Source of the DNA: Oxyruncus cristatus
Taxonomy: Eukaryota > Chordata > Aves > Passeriformes > Cotingidae
Assembly (NCBI GenBank): GCA_013399855.1
Contig: VXAY01002873.1
Coordinates: 197,388 to 261,387, forward strand
Direction: 5' to 3'
Length of the DNA: 64,000 nucleotides
Positions 1 to 14,132 of the stretch are shown piece after piece (position 1 is the stretch's first letter; each line of letters starts with the position of its first letter). The position numbers were made by a program, and so were the translations under genes. Below the pieces are notes generated by a model, which did not search any database, was not told the origin of the DNA, and saw only the letters and a program-made list of their open reading frames with translations.

Positions 1-535
1 GTGACTGATTTGCCAAGATCAAGACTAAATTCATGATCAGCAGCAAGGGCACCCAACATGAATTATAGAACTGCCTTGCCTTCCTGGCCTCCTAGAAAAT
101 GCTTTCCCTGCATTCATTGTTGCTTTTCATACCCACACCATATCCTGTGTGTAACAGTCCGTGACTGCTCAGCTCAGCCCACCGTCTCCTCCCTGCTCCC
201 AGAGCCAAGATGATGCTCAGTGAGGAGGAGGCATTTGGCTATTAAATATAAAACCTGTGTCAGAAAGTGTATTGATATCATGGCAAAGTGTCTTGTGCCC
301 TGAGATGAAATGGAAATAGAGGTGGGGGTAGAAGAGGCAATGATTTTTTGAAGTTAATCTAGCACTGAGGAAGGTGCCTGGTTGCTTGGTGCAGCTCTGA
401 GGAGGCTGGGGCAGTGCCTGGGCAGAGACTTCACCTGCAGAGACAGAAGGAGGGGAAAAGAAAGCCCAAAAATCAAGGGGACCACCTCCAAAGGAGGAAT
501 AGGAAAAGACCTTTTCTCATCATCTTCCCAAAATC

Positions 536-1262
536 ATGGATGTGGAGATGAAACTAAAGCCATTAAACAGACAAACCATGCATCCAGATGCACCTGTGAA
601 GTCAGAGGATCAGCTTTTAAAATTTCTTACCATGGAGCTGAGCAGAAACAGGGAAATTACTGTTGATACAGAGGCTTGGAGCATCAGGTGTTGGGAAGTG
701 GCAAACAATTCTCTCCCAAATCCAGGATACAGCCCAAAGCCAGAGTTGTAAAATGAGAGAGCCAGAGAAGAACAATGAAGAGGAAAACCCTGACAGTGCT
801 CCCAGCTCTCACAGTGACAGATGATGTCTTGAGGCCATTAACAAAGCAATAAATCCCACAGAGATCAGCCACCCTTAGAGCACAGTGTATGCTTAGGCTT
901 GAGAATTTTTGCCTAAGGGAAGAAAATCCTGGAGTTTTAATGTCAGCTTACATCCCAGATTCTCTTCCGGAGGTATCTGTAGGGGGGTCACTCAATTTAC
1001 TGGTGAACTGCAAGATACAATACTCAAGTTGCACAGTGTCTTCTCCAAAGAAGAATTAGATGGTAACACTTTCAGTATGGCTGAGCTGGGTTTCACTCGC
1101 CACATCACTGTGGACATAACCACTGGTGATGAAGGGAGCTTTTGTCCAAGTCATTTCACAGAAGTTTACAAGCTTCAGGGCAGACAGTTATTTCAAAGTC
1201 ACCAGGCTTATCCCAAACTTTCACATTCTGTGCTGTTTGTGGGCTCACTCTCCCACAGATGA
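536..1262 (+). pseudogene. Possible decayed coding-like sequence (unidentified)
   Basis: Two plus-strand open stretches (536-751, 71 codons; 909-1262, 117 codons) in different frames have mixed, protein-like composition with several Glu/Asp/Lys residues. The second includes LHSVFSKEELDGNTF. The frames are broken between them, as in an old retrocopy. I do not recognise a parent gene and see no poly-A tail or target duplication, so this may be chance. Confidence 0.15.
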
Positions 1263-3271
1263 CACAGAAAAGTTTATGATAGTGCAGCAGAAGTAAAACA
1301 TTAATTAAAAAGGCTTCTGATTAAAGAAAATGGAAATCATGACAAAAACTAGATTTAAAGTCAATTTTAGTGGTAAGGGGAAGAAAAAAAGCCAACTTCA
1401 CAGCAACTGTCTACTTACAGAAAAGAAATGCTGTAAGTTAAACTACTAAAAAAACAGAATGAATGAGAAGATTTAAGCTTGAAACACCGGGAAACTGTTG
1501 CCGACCATCATTCAAATATTGTGTTGCATCAGCCTGTGGGGTTGTTCCACAAGGGGATACACGAAGAATTCTTCCCACACGACTTTTCCAACCAACACAG
1601 TCACAATTCTTTAGTCACAGATTAGCTTGGCTGTTGCTCAAAATGTCCTCCTGCTGCTCTGCAGTTATGATTTAGGTCTGAAAACTGTTCTAATAGGTGG
1701 AATCAACAGAGAAGAAAAGGAGCTGAAATTTAGATAATAATGCCAAATTTATCACCTCAGAAGAAATATGATTCACACTCACCTGTAAATCTACAGTAGC
1801 TATAATTCAGGGAGGAAGGGTGAAAAACTATCACCTTATGTAAAACCATGTATTATTCATACTTTATTATCGTAGCAATCTAACAAAGCTACTAAAAGAA
1901 CATAACAAACTTCATTTCACCATCCATGAGCAAAGCTGTGGCAAATTCCCTTGGCACCACAGTACTACCCTCACAGCAGTGCATCGGGCACTTTTGGAGT
2001 CTCAGTTTTGGGCCCCAGCCAGTGGCCTTTGTGCCCCTAAAATGCTAACCATCTTTCCTGCTAATTGCACAGAGATAACTGAACAACAGCAAGAGAACAA
2101 CTCTGCTTATTATGTTTTTCTGGATGCTGTCAGCCTCTAGCACAGATGGAAACTGTTTGCTGCAGATTATATTCAGATGTCTTCTGCCTAATCCTAAACT
2201 CCAGTAACAGCCATCAATTTATATATTATTCATTTTATCAATCTAGTATTTATCCAATAATTCACTGCATTCGACAGCAAAAGCTATCTGTGTATGTCCA
2301 CATGAGGCTCATAACATTCTTGCTTCACAAATGCATTTGGAATTAATCTTTACCTGCCCTATTTCCTGTTTTCATTTCCCAAGGAACAGCTCCTTTTCCT
2401 TTTTATAGACTCTGTATGGTCCTAAGAAATAGTTAAGTGAACACATAACAGTTAACTGCCCTCAACCTGCAGCTCATATCTTTTGGCATCAGTGGGAACA
2501 CTTAGAGCTGCAAGACTGGATTCAATACCTCCTGCAAGCAAAATTACAGCTGAAAAGAAAGTACACAAACAGCTCTGAAGACTGAAGTGTCCCCACCTGA
2601 CCCCTGTGTTAAGCATGACCATCTACACAATGGCTTTAGCAAAAGCACTGATATCCTTTCAGAACTGAACAAAACTTGCATGTGAAAACCCAGAACGTTG
2701 TTTGGCCTTCCCTTGGGGATGGATGCAGAGCCCCACCCCACCTCTGATGCACAGATGAAATGGGAATTCCAGGTGAGCTGCCTCATGGTAAGCACAAATG
2801 TATGTCCAAATGCATGTCAGGGGGCCTGCAGGTGACATCACTCAGTCTGGAATTACAGGATCAGGCACATCAGGTAAGTGTTCAAACTAAATACAACAAG
2901 ATTTAGAACACGATTTTAGGCTGAAGGAAAAGTGCAGTCTTTAAATTAGCGCTCTAGGATTTACTGGCTTAAAAGGAAAGACCTTAAGGCATCCCATCAA
3001 AGAGTTACATAAAACTCAAAAGGGTTTTCCTTGCTCAGTGTTGCTTGTGCAAGATATATTTAAGTAATAAAACATGCTTGTGGCACTAACCCTCCTGTAC
3101 AGGGTCTGTGATGGCAGATCTTAGATTCAAAAATAGAGGTCTCCCTACAGGCTGGCATTCCTCTTCCATCTCCCTGCAGGGGCTGGTTATTTCTACTGTC
3201 CATTCATTTCTTTTTAACTGAAAGACTTTAGTTACCAACCTCAGCAGAATTTGGTCACGATGTGCTTCCAG

Positions 3272-3418
3272 TGGTCCCAGATTCGGGGTCCAGCTCAAAC
3301 CAGACTAAACTCCAGCCCAGCACAGCACACCAACTGAGCCANATGGTCCCAGGTTTGGGGTCCAGCTCAAACCAGATTAAACTCCAGCCCAGCCCAGCAC
3401 AGCACACCAACTGAGCCA
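3272..3418 (+). repeat. Tandem duplication (72 + 75 bp) with an N at the junction
   Basis: Copy 1 (3272-3343) and copy 2 (3344-3418) both run from tggtcccag through ggtccagctcaaaccag to caccaactgagcca. They differ by a few substitutions and one 5-bp ccagc-type addition. A single N lies at 3342, just at the join. This is most simply an assembly or gap-closing duplication, though a genuine tandem repeat is possible. Confidence 0.85.
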
Positions 3419-3879
3419 GCCTTTCATTTCAGTCTCCCTGCAATTTAAATTGGCTACGTCTGATCTGTAAATGTCCTCAATCTTCAAGCTTCACACTCTA
3501 TGTTACAGCATTTACCACCCTGGGTGGCACGTGCCCCTGACAAATCTCTCTTGAGAATGTTAAACACAGACTTTAAAATTGGAATTTCTAGCCAAGTAGC
3601 TCTTCCTCTGTGCGAAAGGCAAGGGCAGCCTGAAATTACTTGAAAATCTGAAGTTAAGAGGAAAAAAAGTCCATTAACAAGTTGAAACCTTTATCTATAG
3701 GAGGCTTTTAGAATTTTATCTAATCTAATTGGTATTTAATAAGACAGGTTTTTTCAAACAGTGCATCCACAATCCCCGGTAAGAACCCCTGTGAATGAAA
3801 TTAATTATTTTGTACTTTCTGCGGATTTCAATTTTATATCTTTAGATATTCTGCTTGAAATGTGTGGATAGTCCTGGCG

Positions 3880-4000
3880 TTGCTTTTGCCTGGTAATGAT
3901 GTCACTTCCACAGATAATTAACCCCATTGATTAATTCGATTCGTTGCCCTTAGAGAGGCAGCTAAAAGAACCAATACCAATTTATGCCGTTTTTATTTGT
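3880..4000. promoter_or_regulatory. Possible regulatory block with CRE-like and TAAT motifs
   Basis: A short repeat-free cluster carries gtaatgatgtcac (CRE-like), cagataattaacc, ttgattaattcg and aaccaatacc (CCAAT-like). It is offered only as a possible enhancer core. Confidence 0.2.
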
Positions 4001-6402
4001 GAACTTCCATTTACAACTCTATTAGAGTCAGGTCAAAAACCAAAAAGTCACCCACAAAAGCCAAGAACTGGCTGCTGATTATGCCCTGGGCTAAGAAGTC
4101 CTGCATGTTGCTGTTTATGCACTGAATCTTATCCAAAGGGTAGAAGTACAGTACACCTAATGTCACATCAAAACATGACTAAAGGTTGGAGGACTCCATG
4201 GGTTTGACAGGCAAAATAAGTGATTATACACTTATTCGAGGTTTAAAACACTCAAGGACACAGTTTTAATATTTTCTTTCAAGACTATTTATTTCCCTGG
4301 AGGGTCATCTTGCTCCCAGTGGCTGTAAATGTGTAAAGATCATCTCCATCCTTGGATCCACCCTCACATCGAAGCACTTGGCACTTGCACCCACTCCAAT
4401 TCAACAGGAACAGGTTTTTACAGACAGTATGCTGTGTCACCCTAAGCCAGGGAGGTGTGAGAGAGCTGTGAGAAAGAGGTGCTCTATCATACGTGGGAGA
4501 AGGACAGCTACTGACTAAAAATAGCCAGATTCCATCCCTCCAGTTAGCTGGGACTAATCTAACACTGCAGTTAGCCCAAGCAGAACACAGAAAATAAAAT
4601 AAAAAAAACAAACAAAAGGTTCACTTGGAAGCCAAATAGTACGTGGTGGCAGACAAAATGCATTACATGATGTGATTACACGTCTGCACGAAGAGAAATT
4701 CTGTGTCTCGACACAAAACATTAAGACTGCAGGCCAATTTCCAAGAGCCATGTGGTGCACAGCTGCAGACAGACATGCCAGAACAGGACAAAAATATTCC
4801 CCCGCTGATGGAGCCCCGTCAGCAGTTTCGGTTCAGCCCCAAGAGCTCGGGTGGGGGTGGATATAATTGACAGGAGGCACAACCCAACAGGGAGGATTTG
4901 TGCTGTGCCACGTTCTGCCCCAGGACATGAGAACTATTTGCAGAGGTCCTGCAGGGTAAACTCTGCCAGGCTGGGCAGAACCCCACATTAGAGCTGCAAG
5001 ATTTTCCTGCCTTTTTTTTTTTTTATCCTCCACAGGAATTGGAAGAGTCAGCTTGAATATCAGTGCCATCTCCCCTCTGACAGCCACTGCCTTTCTATTG
5101 ATAATTTCTTACATTTTTGAACTCATTCTCATCAAGTAATGCAAATGAACAGAGTGCTGCGTCGACATCACTGGCTGAAGAAAGCCGCCACCATCCCCAT
5201 TCAACCTCTGAAGTTTTTAAAGGCTCTTTGCCCTGCCTGTGCTACCTGAAGAAACTTTTCTTTAAAAGACGTTTTAGTCCTCGCTCCCCCTCACACCACT
5301 CATTTATAAAAAACTCGGATTTTTTTTTTTTACCTGGCAATGCAGGTTACCAAGAGTCTTTTGATGTGTCAGCTCTATCAATCCACAGAAATTCACACAG
5401 AGATCTCACATCCAGCACTACTAAACTAGGAAACTTCCCTTTCTCCTTTATTTCCCTGCCTTTTCATTAAGATCTGCTGCAAGAAAAAGTGAGTACAGCC
5501 AGCTACACCCAAAGTGACCCACTTCACATTCTTTTCTCAATTCGAAAAGGTAACAACAATGAAGGCAAAACTTGCATTAACAAGAAAATTACTACCACTG
5601 TCACATACATGGAACAAAACATATGCCTTCTTCTCCTAGGGGGGGAAAAAAAAAAAGTATATTTTCTTTTATTAGGATTCCATTGCAGCAAACTAGAAGG
5701 ATCACAGTCAAAAAAATACGTGATTCTTTCTCCTTATACAACACGTTCAAATGGGTAAAATAAGAGTATAGATCATTGGAGAACAGCCCAAAGTATATGG
5801 AACAAAAAATAACAGGTATAGCTACATGTGTTTTAAACTTCTTTGCTCTCCTCTATTTATGATGAAAATTGAAGGGAATGCAACTAGCTGAGCTCTCTGT
5901 TTCTGCTTTCTGTAGCATTATCTCTGGCAAGCAAACCCTCAGGGAATCAAGAAACTCCACTTGTATCACCTAATTACCAGTGACTGGGCACAGGCACAGT
6001 TTGTGTGAAACAAAGTCCAATTTTTCTATGGGTTCACATTCCCCATGTCTTCCCATCCCACTATAAAATTCTCAGCATTCTTCTTTCTCCTTCCCAGAGA
6101 TTCTTTTCTAAAACCATCAGTTTCAAAGCACCTCCTGCACCCTCTGCAATGCTCCCAGGACCCCTCCACAACCAAAACTCCCTCCTGCCATTCCCTGTGC
6201 TTGGAGGAAGACTTTAAAGCAGAGGACCTGGAGGGTATAGGGATGGGGAGATGGAGAAGAGGACATGAAGGGGCCTGGAAAGGAAAGGACAAAGTCACCT
6301 AGAAATGGTCCAATCCTTATAATACTATCAAAAGGTGACCTGGATGACTCCGTGCTCTGCAGATTTGGAGCACTCTGTCCCACCTCCACCACTTCACATT
6401 AC

Positions 6403-6420
6403 AAAAAAAAAAAAAAAAAC
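6403..6420 (+). repeat. Poly-A tract
   Basis: About 17 A bases, with no adjacent retroelement recognised. Confidence 0.9.
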
Positions 6421-9400
6421 CACCACTCGAAAACAAAGCAAATAGCCACAAACAAACACAAAACCTCAAACTCATCCCTATCTCCTCAGGAAGAACTATA
6501 AACATGCAAGTTATCCTTGAGCAGGCTCTCAGCTGGTTTCCAGCCCAGGGTACAGATATTTTGAGGACCCAAACACATTCCTCTCTGAATTTTGCCTCAG
6601 ATTCTGTGAAAGTTCAGAGCACTGCTTTTGATGAAAACTCCACAAGCTCAGGCTGACATTATTGTATAAAATGCATTCACTGGAACATATGCACATCGTT
6701 CTACCTGCAACAACTACCACAATATCTCCTCAATATTATGTGTGTACTATCAAAGTGATTTCTTTCTAACACCAAATAAACACATTAATATGACAGAATT
6801 ACTTTGTGACTTCAGTTACGCTTCTAAACCGCACAGATTTTTTTTCCAAATGTGAGAAATGTGTTCACTTGAGCACTTCACGCCACACTGACAACTCACT
6901 GAGTAATGGCAACCCCAGGATGGGTTTTCTAGTCCCATTATTACTATAGGGGCACATTTGAGCACGATGCATAATACGAAGAAGATAATAATGGGATTTA
7001 TATGTGTAATGGAAGCTATGTGCATTGCACCTCCCACACACTTGAAAAATCATGCCCCACAAAATCATTTAAAATAACTCGTATTTTACACACTATGAAC
7101 CTCTTATCTAAAGACTACTCCTCTGCCTGCTCCATTATCCAGGGACAAGAGACTTTACAAAGAACAAGCCTTACAACTTCAGCCCCTTTGAGTTTCCAGT
7201 CTTTTCTTTTGAACGCTAAAAATGTAAAGCAGCCTGTATCATTCAAATAATCTCATTTTCCAATCCACCTACATTAACATTGCTGGCTGAAGCCAATTAC
7301 CAATGCCTTAAGGCTTAGAGCCTCCGAAGCATAACGTGACAGGTCAAACTTCATTGTTTGCTCCATCCATCACTACTGACACAGTAATTTAGAGTACACA
7401 AGTCACAGTCACACTGCTGCTTCTTTCTCCCTGTGCACCTGCTGTAATTTTAATGTAGAAGCTTATTAATAAGAACATTGGCTTCTGTCACTCAGTGCTG
7501 GCTCCTTCCACACACGTGAAAAGAAAAAGCCTCAAGTTACACTCTTATTTTAGGAGCATCTAATGTTCTGTCCCTTGGGGGTAATGTGGCAAGCAAGTCA
7601 CTGCTGGTGATGTGCTTCATCAACAAATAGTTTTTATAAATCTAACACAGCGTGGTAATGAGAATTAAAAATACAACAGAACAGAAAAGGAAAAAATAAA
7701 ATAATTCAGCCACAGAACAACCAACACCAGGCAAAAAACACAAACTTCTGGACGATCTAGAGAACTGATGTTCTAAACAAGATGTTCATTTACTGTGTAA
7801 AATAGGCCTGACAGGCTACATCTTCCAGCCTCGAGATGTGCACATAACTTCATTTTTCAAGACACTAATAAGATGCAGTCTCATGTAACTCAGTAAGACT
7901 TCGGCACATATATTTAAACACATCCCCTAGAAAAACACCGTTTTTTCTGAGTTTTTGGAATGCTGAGCGCCAGCAGTGGGCATGTTACATATTCAGACTT
8001 CTAATTATTGGCAGTACTTACCTGGGTGCCTCTGTGGAAACACTGCCTGAAACGCTGTAGGAGTTTGTAAATGGGAAGGAGAAAAATCAGCGACATTCTA
8101 AACTTGATTTTCTCTCTCTGAAAAAAGTACATGTGGGCAGATCAGAGAAGCATAAGGCCCAAAGATTCCCTGCATTGAGTTGCACTCTCTCAGCATTAAC
8201 CCTTGCTCTATGTCAAGAGAGTCAGTGTGTTCTTTCCCCACTTTTAAAGAAACAAAAACTCCACAAAACACCAAAACCAGACCCTGTATTAAAATTAGTT
8301 CAGTGTGCTAGAAATTTGCCATAACAAACCCCCAAAATATTGTTTGTTGATACTTTCCCAAGGTATTTTAGTCATGTATGACTCACTCCCACACACCATC
8401 CTCCCACTCCCTTCGTGGGGTATTCCTGTAACAACTGCCGTGTAATAATGAGGAGCTTCGTTAGCATACAGCAGGTCTAATTAGGTTCCAGAGACTCTTA
8501 GTGGGTAAACATGAATATATCTAATTTAAGGAAGATACATTGAAGTGAATCCTATCAACAGAGTCCAGTCAATTTCAATGACTGCAATAGAACAAAAAGC
8601 ATAAAACCCCAACGAGAGTAGACTTTTTTTTGGACTTATTTAGGATTTCTTACCCCATGGGAGCACTGGTGAAACTCAAGACAACCACCCCAAGATGCTG
8701 CACTTCTGCAGCACCAAAAGATGAGCACTTTCAGCTGCTTTACAGAGCTCTGAGTATTATCAGAGCCATTTGAGAAAACGTAAAGAATTTAAGGGAGTTG
8801 GAGGTGAGAGAAGCAGCCTTGTGCTGCTTGAAACTTCACCTCTCCCTGTCACTCAGCAGTGGGGAAAATGTGATGGAAACCTGAAGGTTTTTTAATTCTG
8901 CACAGGTTCTCATACTGCATTCTCCAGCATGGTATTTATACATCACTACTGAAGCCTGAATACATACTGAGAAGGAATTTTTAGGGAGTTCACAGCAGTG
9001 TTTTCTCCACAGTCAAGTTACCAAAATAATATGAACAATCAATTGCCACTTGCACCAACCCACCTAATAGAGACATTCCATTGTGATCTCCCCCAGATTC
9101 TGTAGGCTTCACTTGGTAATTAAAACATTCAACTCTGACAAGCCCTAATATGGTAAAATAAGGGATTCAGGAATTAAAGAGAAAATATGGATTTAGAAAC
9201 TGACACAATATGTTAATCACAAAGAACACAGCCTATGCAAGGCCAATTTGTTCTGGACTGAGCAATGTTAGAATACGGAAAAAAACAAACTAAAAATAGC
9301 CTTTCCCTGCTAGGCAAGGTTAGAGAAAGGAGGTAAACATCACCATATCCCAATTAGACCAGCTTGCTTAACTCTGGTTGCTAAAACTTGGAGGCACAAC

Positions 9401-12239
9401 TTGGAGGGATAAATTTTGCTTTCTGTCAAGGGCCTTTTTCTCACTGGCCCCAGCAGAAATCAAAGCAGCAGAAAGTTTAACTAATCCCTCTTAAATGATC
9501 TTATGCCAAGGAAAAACAAACCCAGGCTGTGATCCATCTAAATCTGTCCCCAGAACAACTCCCCAGTGTTTCTCTGTCCTGCTTTTATGCAGGATCTGAG
9601 CGATCACCAACCTCCAGCAGAAGCAAAGAAATTCCCTTCTCCTTCCAACAATGACCAGTGACTTGTCAGGGTTTTCAGTATCCAGTTTCCAACAAAAGCA
9701 GTATCTTCTTTGTTTATTAATGGGATTAAATAGCCCCTAGTTATTTGTGGGTAATCTTTTTCTTGTTGCTTCCCCCTCCCCATCTGTGTTTGCAGAACTG
9801 TGTTAATGAAGAGTCTTTCTCCAAAGACTAAGGGGACAGCAACAAGCAGTTGCTGAAAGAACACAATGTCTTGGGCCATAGCAATTTCTCCTTAATTTGT
9901 AGAGTCTCAAACCTGGCAATATGGCAAAGCAGCCCTTACTCTGTGAAAATTGCTCAGAGCTCTTCATTCCCCAATCTGTTGAGTCACTGCAGAACCTCTA
10001 TTTTGAGGATGTTCCCACAATTCATACTGTGTCAGGCAAGAATCCCTGCAAACATGTATATATTCATGGGGTTTAGCTGGGAAGCTGTCACACAAGCAGC
10101 CACAATGCACAGATGAGTGGTTATACAGGGCTATTCCCCCCCCTCCCCAGTTAGGATATAAAAATTGGTAGAGCATTGTTTGGGATTTTAAATTTACTAT
10201 CTGGCACCGCCGAAAAGCAAAAGCTTCTTCACTTGAACATAAAACTAAATGAGATTAGAAAGGCAGCTCAGGAATTTGCAGAATTGCATGGTTATGTGAG
10301 CAGAGTTCAGAAGTCGTGCTGCCCAGCTCCCTGAAGAGTTCAACAAAGGTTACCCCTGCCAGGGGAAAGCACAGATCTTTAGCCTGGATTGTTAATTTGT
10401 GGCCAAGACACCCCTGTGAGGCAGCACTGGAAAGAATATAGGAGACAAAAAGACATTATTTTAGCATATTAATTGACCAAAAGAGAAATGCCATTTTTCA
10501 AGCATATGCAAAAATGCCCTTTACACTTAACTGTCTTAGGACACTGGCACGGATTACAAAGTACACAGGAATACAGATCTGCCTCATTCCCAATTCTCTG
10601 CTCATTCCTTGGGACCATGCAGAGAAAAACACCACATAAACAACAGGATGTCTTTAGGAGACACAGCACCTGATCAAATAGCATTGCTCACCTCATGCCT
10701 CAAGCCAAACCAACTGTGCAGCTGTGGTTGCACAGCACAGAGTTCCCCGCGTTTCTCCTCCTGAGAGACAAAATTTATTATTTAGGGCTTGATTATGCAA
10801 TAACAGCTTCACAGAGCTTTTGGATTATACATCTGGAGTCTCACTGGCCCAGAGCACAGGCTGAGGGAACATCTTCCCTGTGGGAATGCAGGAGGGAGAT
10901 GTGCCCTAGTCCAAACGGTGACATACAAAGCTACTCAATATTAGGCAGATCCTGGTTCTCCCAGTCCTCTGGAGCTTCCCTGTGGTTATTTGGGAAAATA
11001 AAGTCAGCAGTGCTGAAAGCCTGATGCCAGATGTATTGCTGCAATTAGGAACACATGGAATCAAATAATGAAATAGGAACGGATGCTGAAAACCTGCTAC
11101 TGGAATAGGGAAGTAGTGACAATGACATAAAATACTTTTCCTATAGAAAGCTCCATCAGAACAGTCACATCCCTTGAAATCTATCGGTTTCCACAAAAAG
11201 GTATTTGGATATTCCATTAAAAACTGCGATCAGTTGGATCAGAAAACTCCAGGAAACTTAGCAATGGTGCTGTCATGTTCTGTACAGACACATTTAATGT
11301 AACACAAGCAACAGCATCCCACTCCCACAACCCTAAATTACACAAGCTTTGTCACCATGACCTCAAAGTAGCTCTCCCAGTCTTTTATTGAGAGTCCAGA
11401 TCTTTCCAAACTAGGAATGAGGATAACAGGAACTGCCCACCATCACCATCAGAGGTCAGTGGAAGAACTGGGTGATGTACCAGACCTACCAAGTACAGGT
11501 TAAAACCACAACAAACTACAGCAGGCCTAGACTCTGAACGTGAAAGATTTTGGTTCACCGATTTAAAAGAAGAACATGAAGAAAATTAGGAGGGGGAGAG
11601 GAGAGAATCATTTATTCTTGTACCTCCCACCAGCATAAGGATGACTTAAATTTTCCTCTGCATGGATTTCTTTAACCATACCCTGCCTTGCCTTACTATT
11701 CCCATCTTTCCTTTCCCCTGCCCCTCTCTGAATTCCTTAATTTTCCCTAACAAAACCAAACCAAAACTAGAAGTTGATACAGAATTTAAGCCAACTCTTC
11801 ATCTAAGAGGGGACACAACAGGTCTTAAAGCTTGCTAAGCACCTTGTGTTCCACCAGGAGAGACCAAGCCATGCCTTGAACAAACCACAGAGAGGAAGAG
11901 CTGGGCAAAAGCCCAGCTGAGTAACAGCACCCCACAGCCAGAGGACAGGTAAACCAGCCAACAGCTGGATTAGGGGTAACCAAACCATGTGGCACTAAAT
12001 ACTCAGCACTTGGACACTTGAACAAGTATTTACTGATTGTGGTTCTGAATACAGACCCCTCCTAATTAAACGCAGCAGCCCCTCACATTACACACATTTA
12101 AATAATGTTGTCTCATTGTTTCGGTCCCTGTTTTTTTTCTCATGTTTCATGGTTGGTGGAAAGTTTTCTCTCTTGCACATCCCTTGATGTCAAATTTGTT
12201 ACCTAATGTTACGACAACAGGAGGTGATTTTTCCATTTT

Positions 12240-12640
12240 CAAACAAAAAGAGACATGATCGTGGACTTAATTAGTGCACAATGATTTAATTAAACTTTGC
12301 AGAACAACAATGTACCTAATTAGAAACATAACAATTATAGCAATGTACCTTTCCCTCTTTGAAGAGACCATTAGTCATTGAGGTGGTATGTTTTGTAATT
12401 TAAGATCACCCTAATTTTCATTTTCTGACTAGTTAAGTGCAGTCCTCGTCATGTTCAGGTAATTGCTTTATTAACAAGCTTAATTAAACATTCTGTAAAA
12501 CTGACAGCTACAAAGTTATTCTTCTTAATGTGTTGCTCACAAAAACATTAACTAATTACATCAAGCTCTTTACAGGGCTTACGTACCTCATAAGCTTAAT
12601 TCGTTAGTACTTTAAAGAGCTTTGAAAACTCTGACTGTAA
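12240..12640. promoter_or_regulatory. Candidate conserved noncoding enhancer rich in TAATT motifs
   Basis: This AT-rich block holds many homeodomain-type cores in 400 bp: acttaattag, atttaattaaac, cctaattag, gcttaattaaac, actaattac and gcttaattcg. It also has SOX-like aacaatg and a direct repeat of caatgtacct (about 12308 and 12350). Such unbroken AT-rich, motif-dense, repeat-free blocks in the introns of large neural genes are typical of conserved enhancers. Conservation cannot be tested from this sequence alone. Confidence 0.35.
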
Positions 12641-13590
12641 TAACCTATGGAAATGTTTTGTATTGTCACAGTATTAAATAGAGCTGTTATACCCAAGAAA
12701 TGGCAATTTCTTCGTACACAGTTCTTACGGGAGAGACAGCCTGCATTTTAAAACACCTGCATTTCAAGCAGTGACTAGAGACTCAATGAAGTTTTTGATT
12801 AACCTAAAGCCCATAGAGTTCAGAATTCCCAGGAAACGATGATGGAGAGTTTATATAAAGTTTTCAGAAATACAACAAAATCAAGAAGTCCAAAAACCAG
12901 CTCATATTTCAATTGCTGGAGACAGGGTACAAGGACTGAGTTGGCCACATCTGTGTTCGAATTTTGGCACACACAAGCACTGAATTATTGCTGTAACTAC
13001 AGAATCCTATGGCTTAGAAGAATAAGTCTGTCTCTGGAAAACAAGACCAAAAAAAACCAAAAAAACCCACCATACACTGCAGCTAAACATCTTCATCCCT
13101 TCCCACTTCAGCTCTTGAGTGTAGCAGATGAAATAATCCAGATCAACAGTGAAGGCAAGTTTTGAAGACCTCAGAAAGAGATCCAGAAAGGTTAAATGCC
13201 TAAAGGGTAGTTAGATTTTTTTTTTTTTCAATCAGTAAAACTCCCACACAGGGAGCTAAATCAACTCAAGAGCCATGGAGTACCGTGTGTCTCCTACTGG
13301 GATATTTAGGTGACACTTGAATCCATGCAGTGTAGGATCTGGGCAGGATCTGGATTTCTCATAATGTTCAACATTTCCCCATTTAGCTACGTGTTGGAAA
13401 TCAACACCACTGAATATTTTCCAACAGAAGGTGAGGGAGATCTCTTTGACTAGCCCTCAATAAATTAGTAAAGGGGCTGAAGGCTTCAGTGTCTTTGGTG
13501 GAACTGAGAGACTGAGTTAAATATCCTCAGCCTTTATCTACATCAAACCAGGAAGCTTAAACAGAGTGGTTTAGTTTACCTTTTATTATT

Positions 13591-13608
13591 CCCCCCCCCC
13601 GCCCCCCA
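13591..13608 (+). repeat. Poly-C tract
   Basis: Seventeen C bases broken by a single G, a possible i-motif/G-quadruplex type tract on opposite strands. Confidence 0.9.
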
Positions 13609-13850
13609 GGAGTCTTGTATTATTGAGTGCTCTGGTTTGGATGACTTTCCCCCAATTTTCCTCACGAAATTCCTGCCTCTAGGATGACTTCTAGTTCTGA
13701 AGACATCTACAATGTCGACAGAAAAACAGCCAGAATTATTCTGGGATCAAGTGGCTAAATGAGAGCCGTGATGTGTGCGTTTCCTTAATGTGAATTACTG
13801 AGCATTTATTGACACCCAAGTTTCATCTGCCCTTGATCAGCCAGTCACAC

Positions 13851-14132
13851 TTCCGTCGTGTTCCTTCCTTTTCATCCCTGTTTTCCCCTCAGATAACGGT
13901 TCAAAGCGCAGAAGGAGCCGTCCCTGGCCCAAACATCACTGCTGACGTTGAATGGCAGCCCCAGGTCATCAGTGGAGCGCTTTGATGCTGCTCTGCCAGG
14001 TCAGCAACTACAAGCCCAAGCCCCGTGTCCCACCTAAGCCCCTGCTGTGCTCGTGGCAGAGGCCAAACCCGCCCTGAGCCAGGAGGGATCAGACCCTGCC
14101 GTGTCTGTGCGCGCTGCTGACGCGACCAGGAG
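13851..14132. promoter_or_regulatory. Second CpG-rich patch in the intron
   Basis: About 15 CpGs occur in 280 bp, against a CpG-poor AT-rich background. On the plus strand it begins just after a strong pyrimidine tract ending ttttcccctcag (13881-13892), which resembles a splice acceptor. The stretch may therefore be an antisense exon or an old retained exon, but its frames contain stops and I recognise no protein. Confidence 0.3.
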
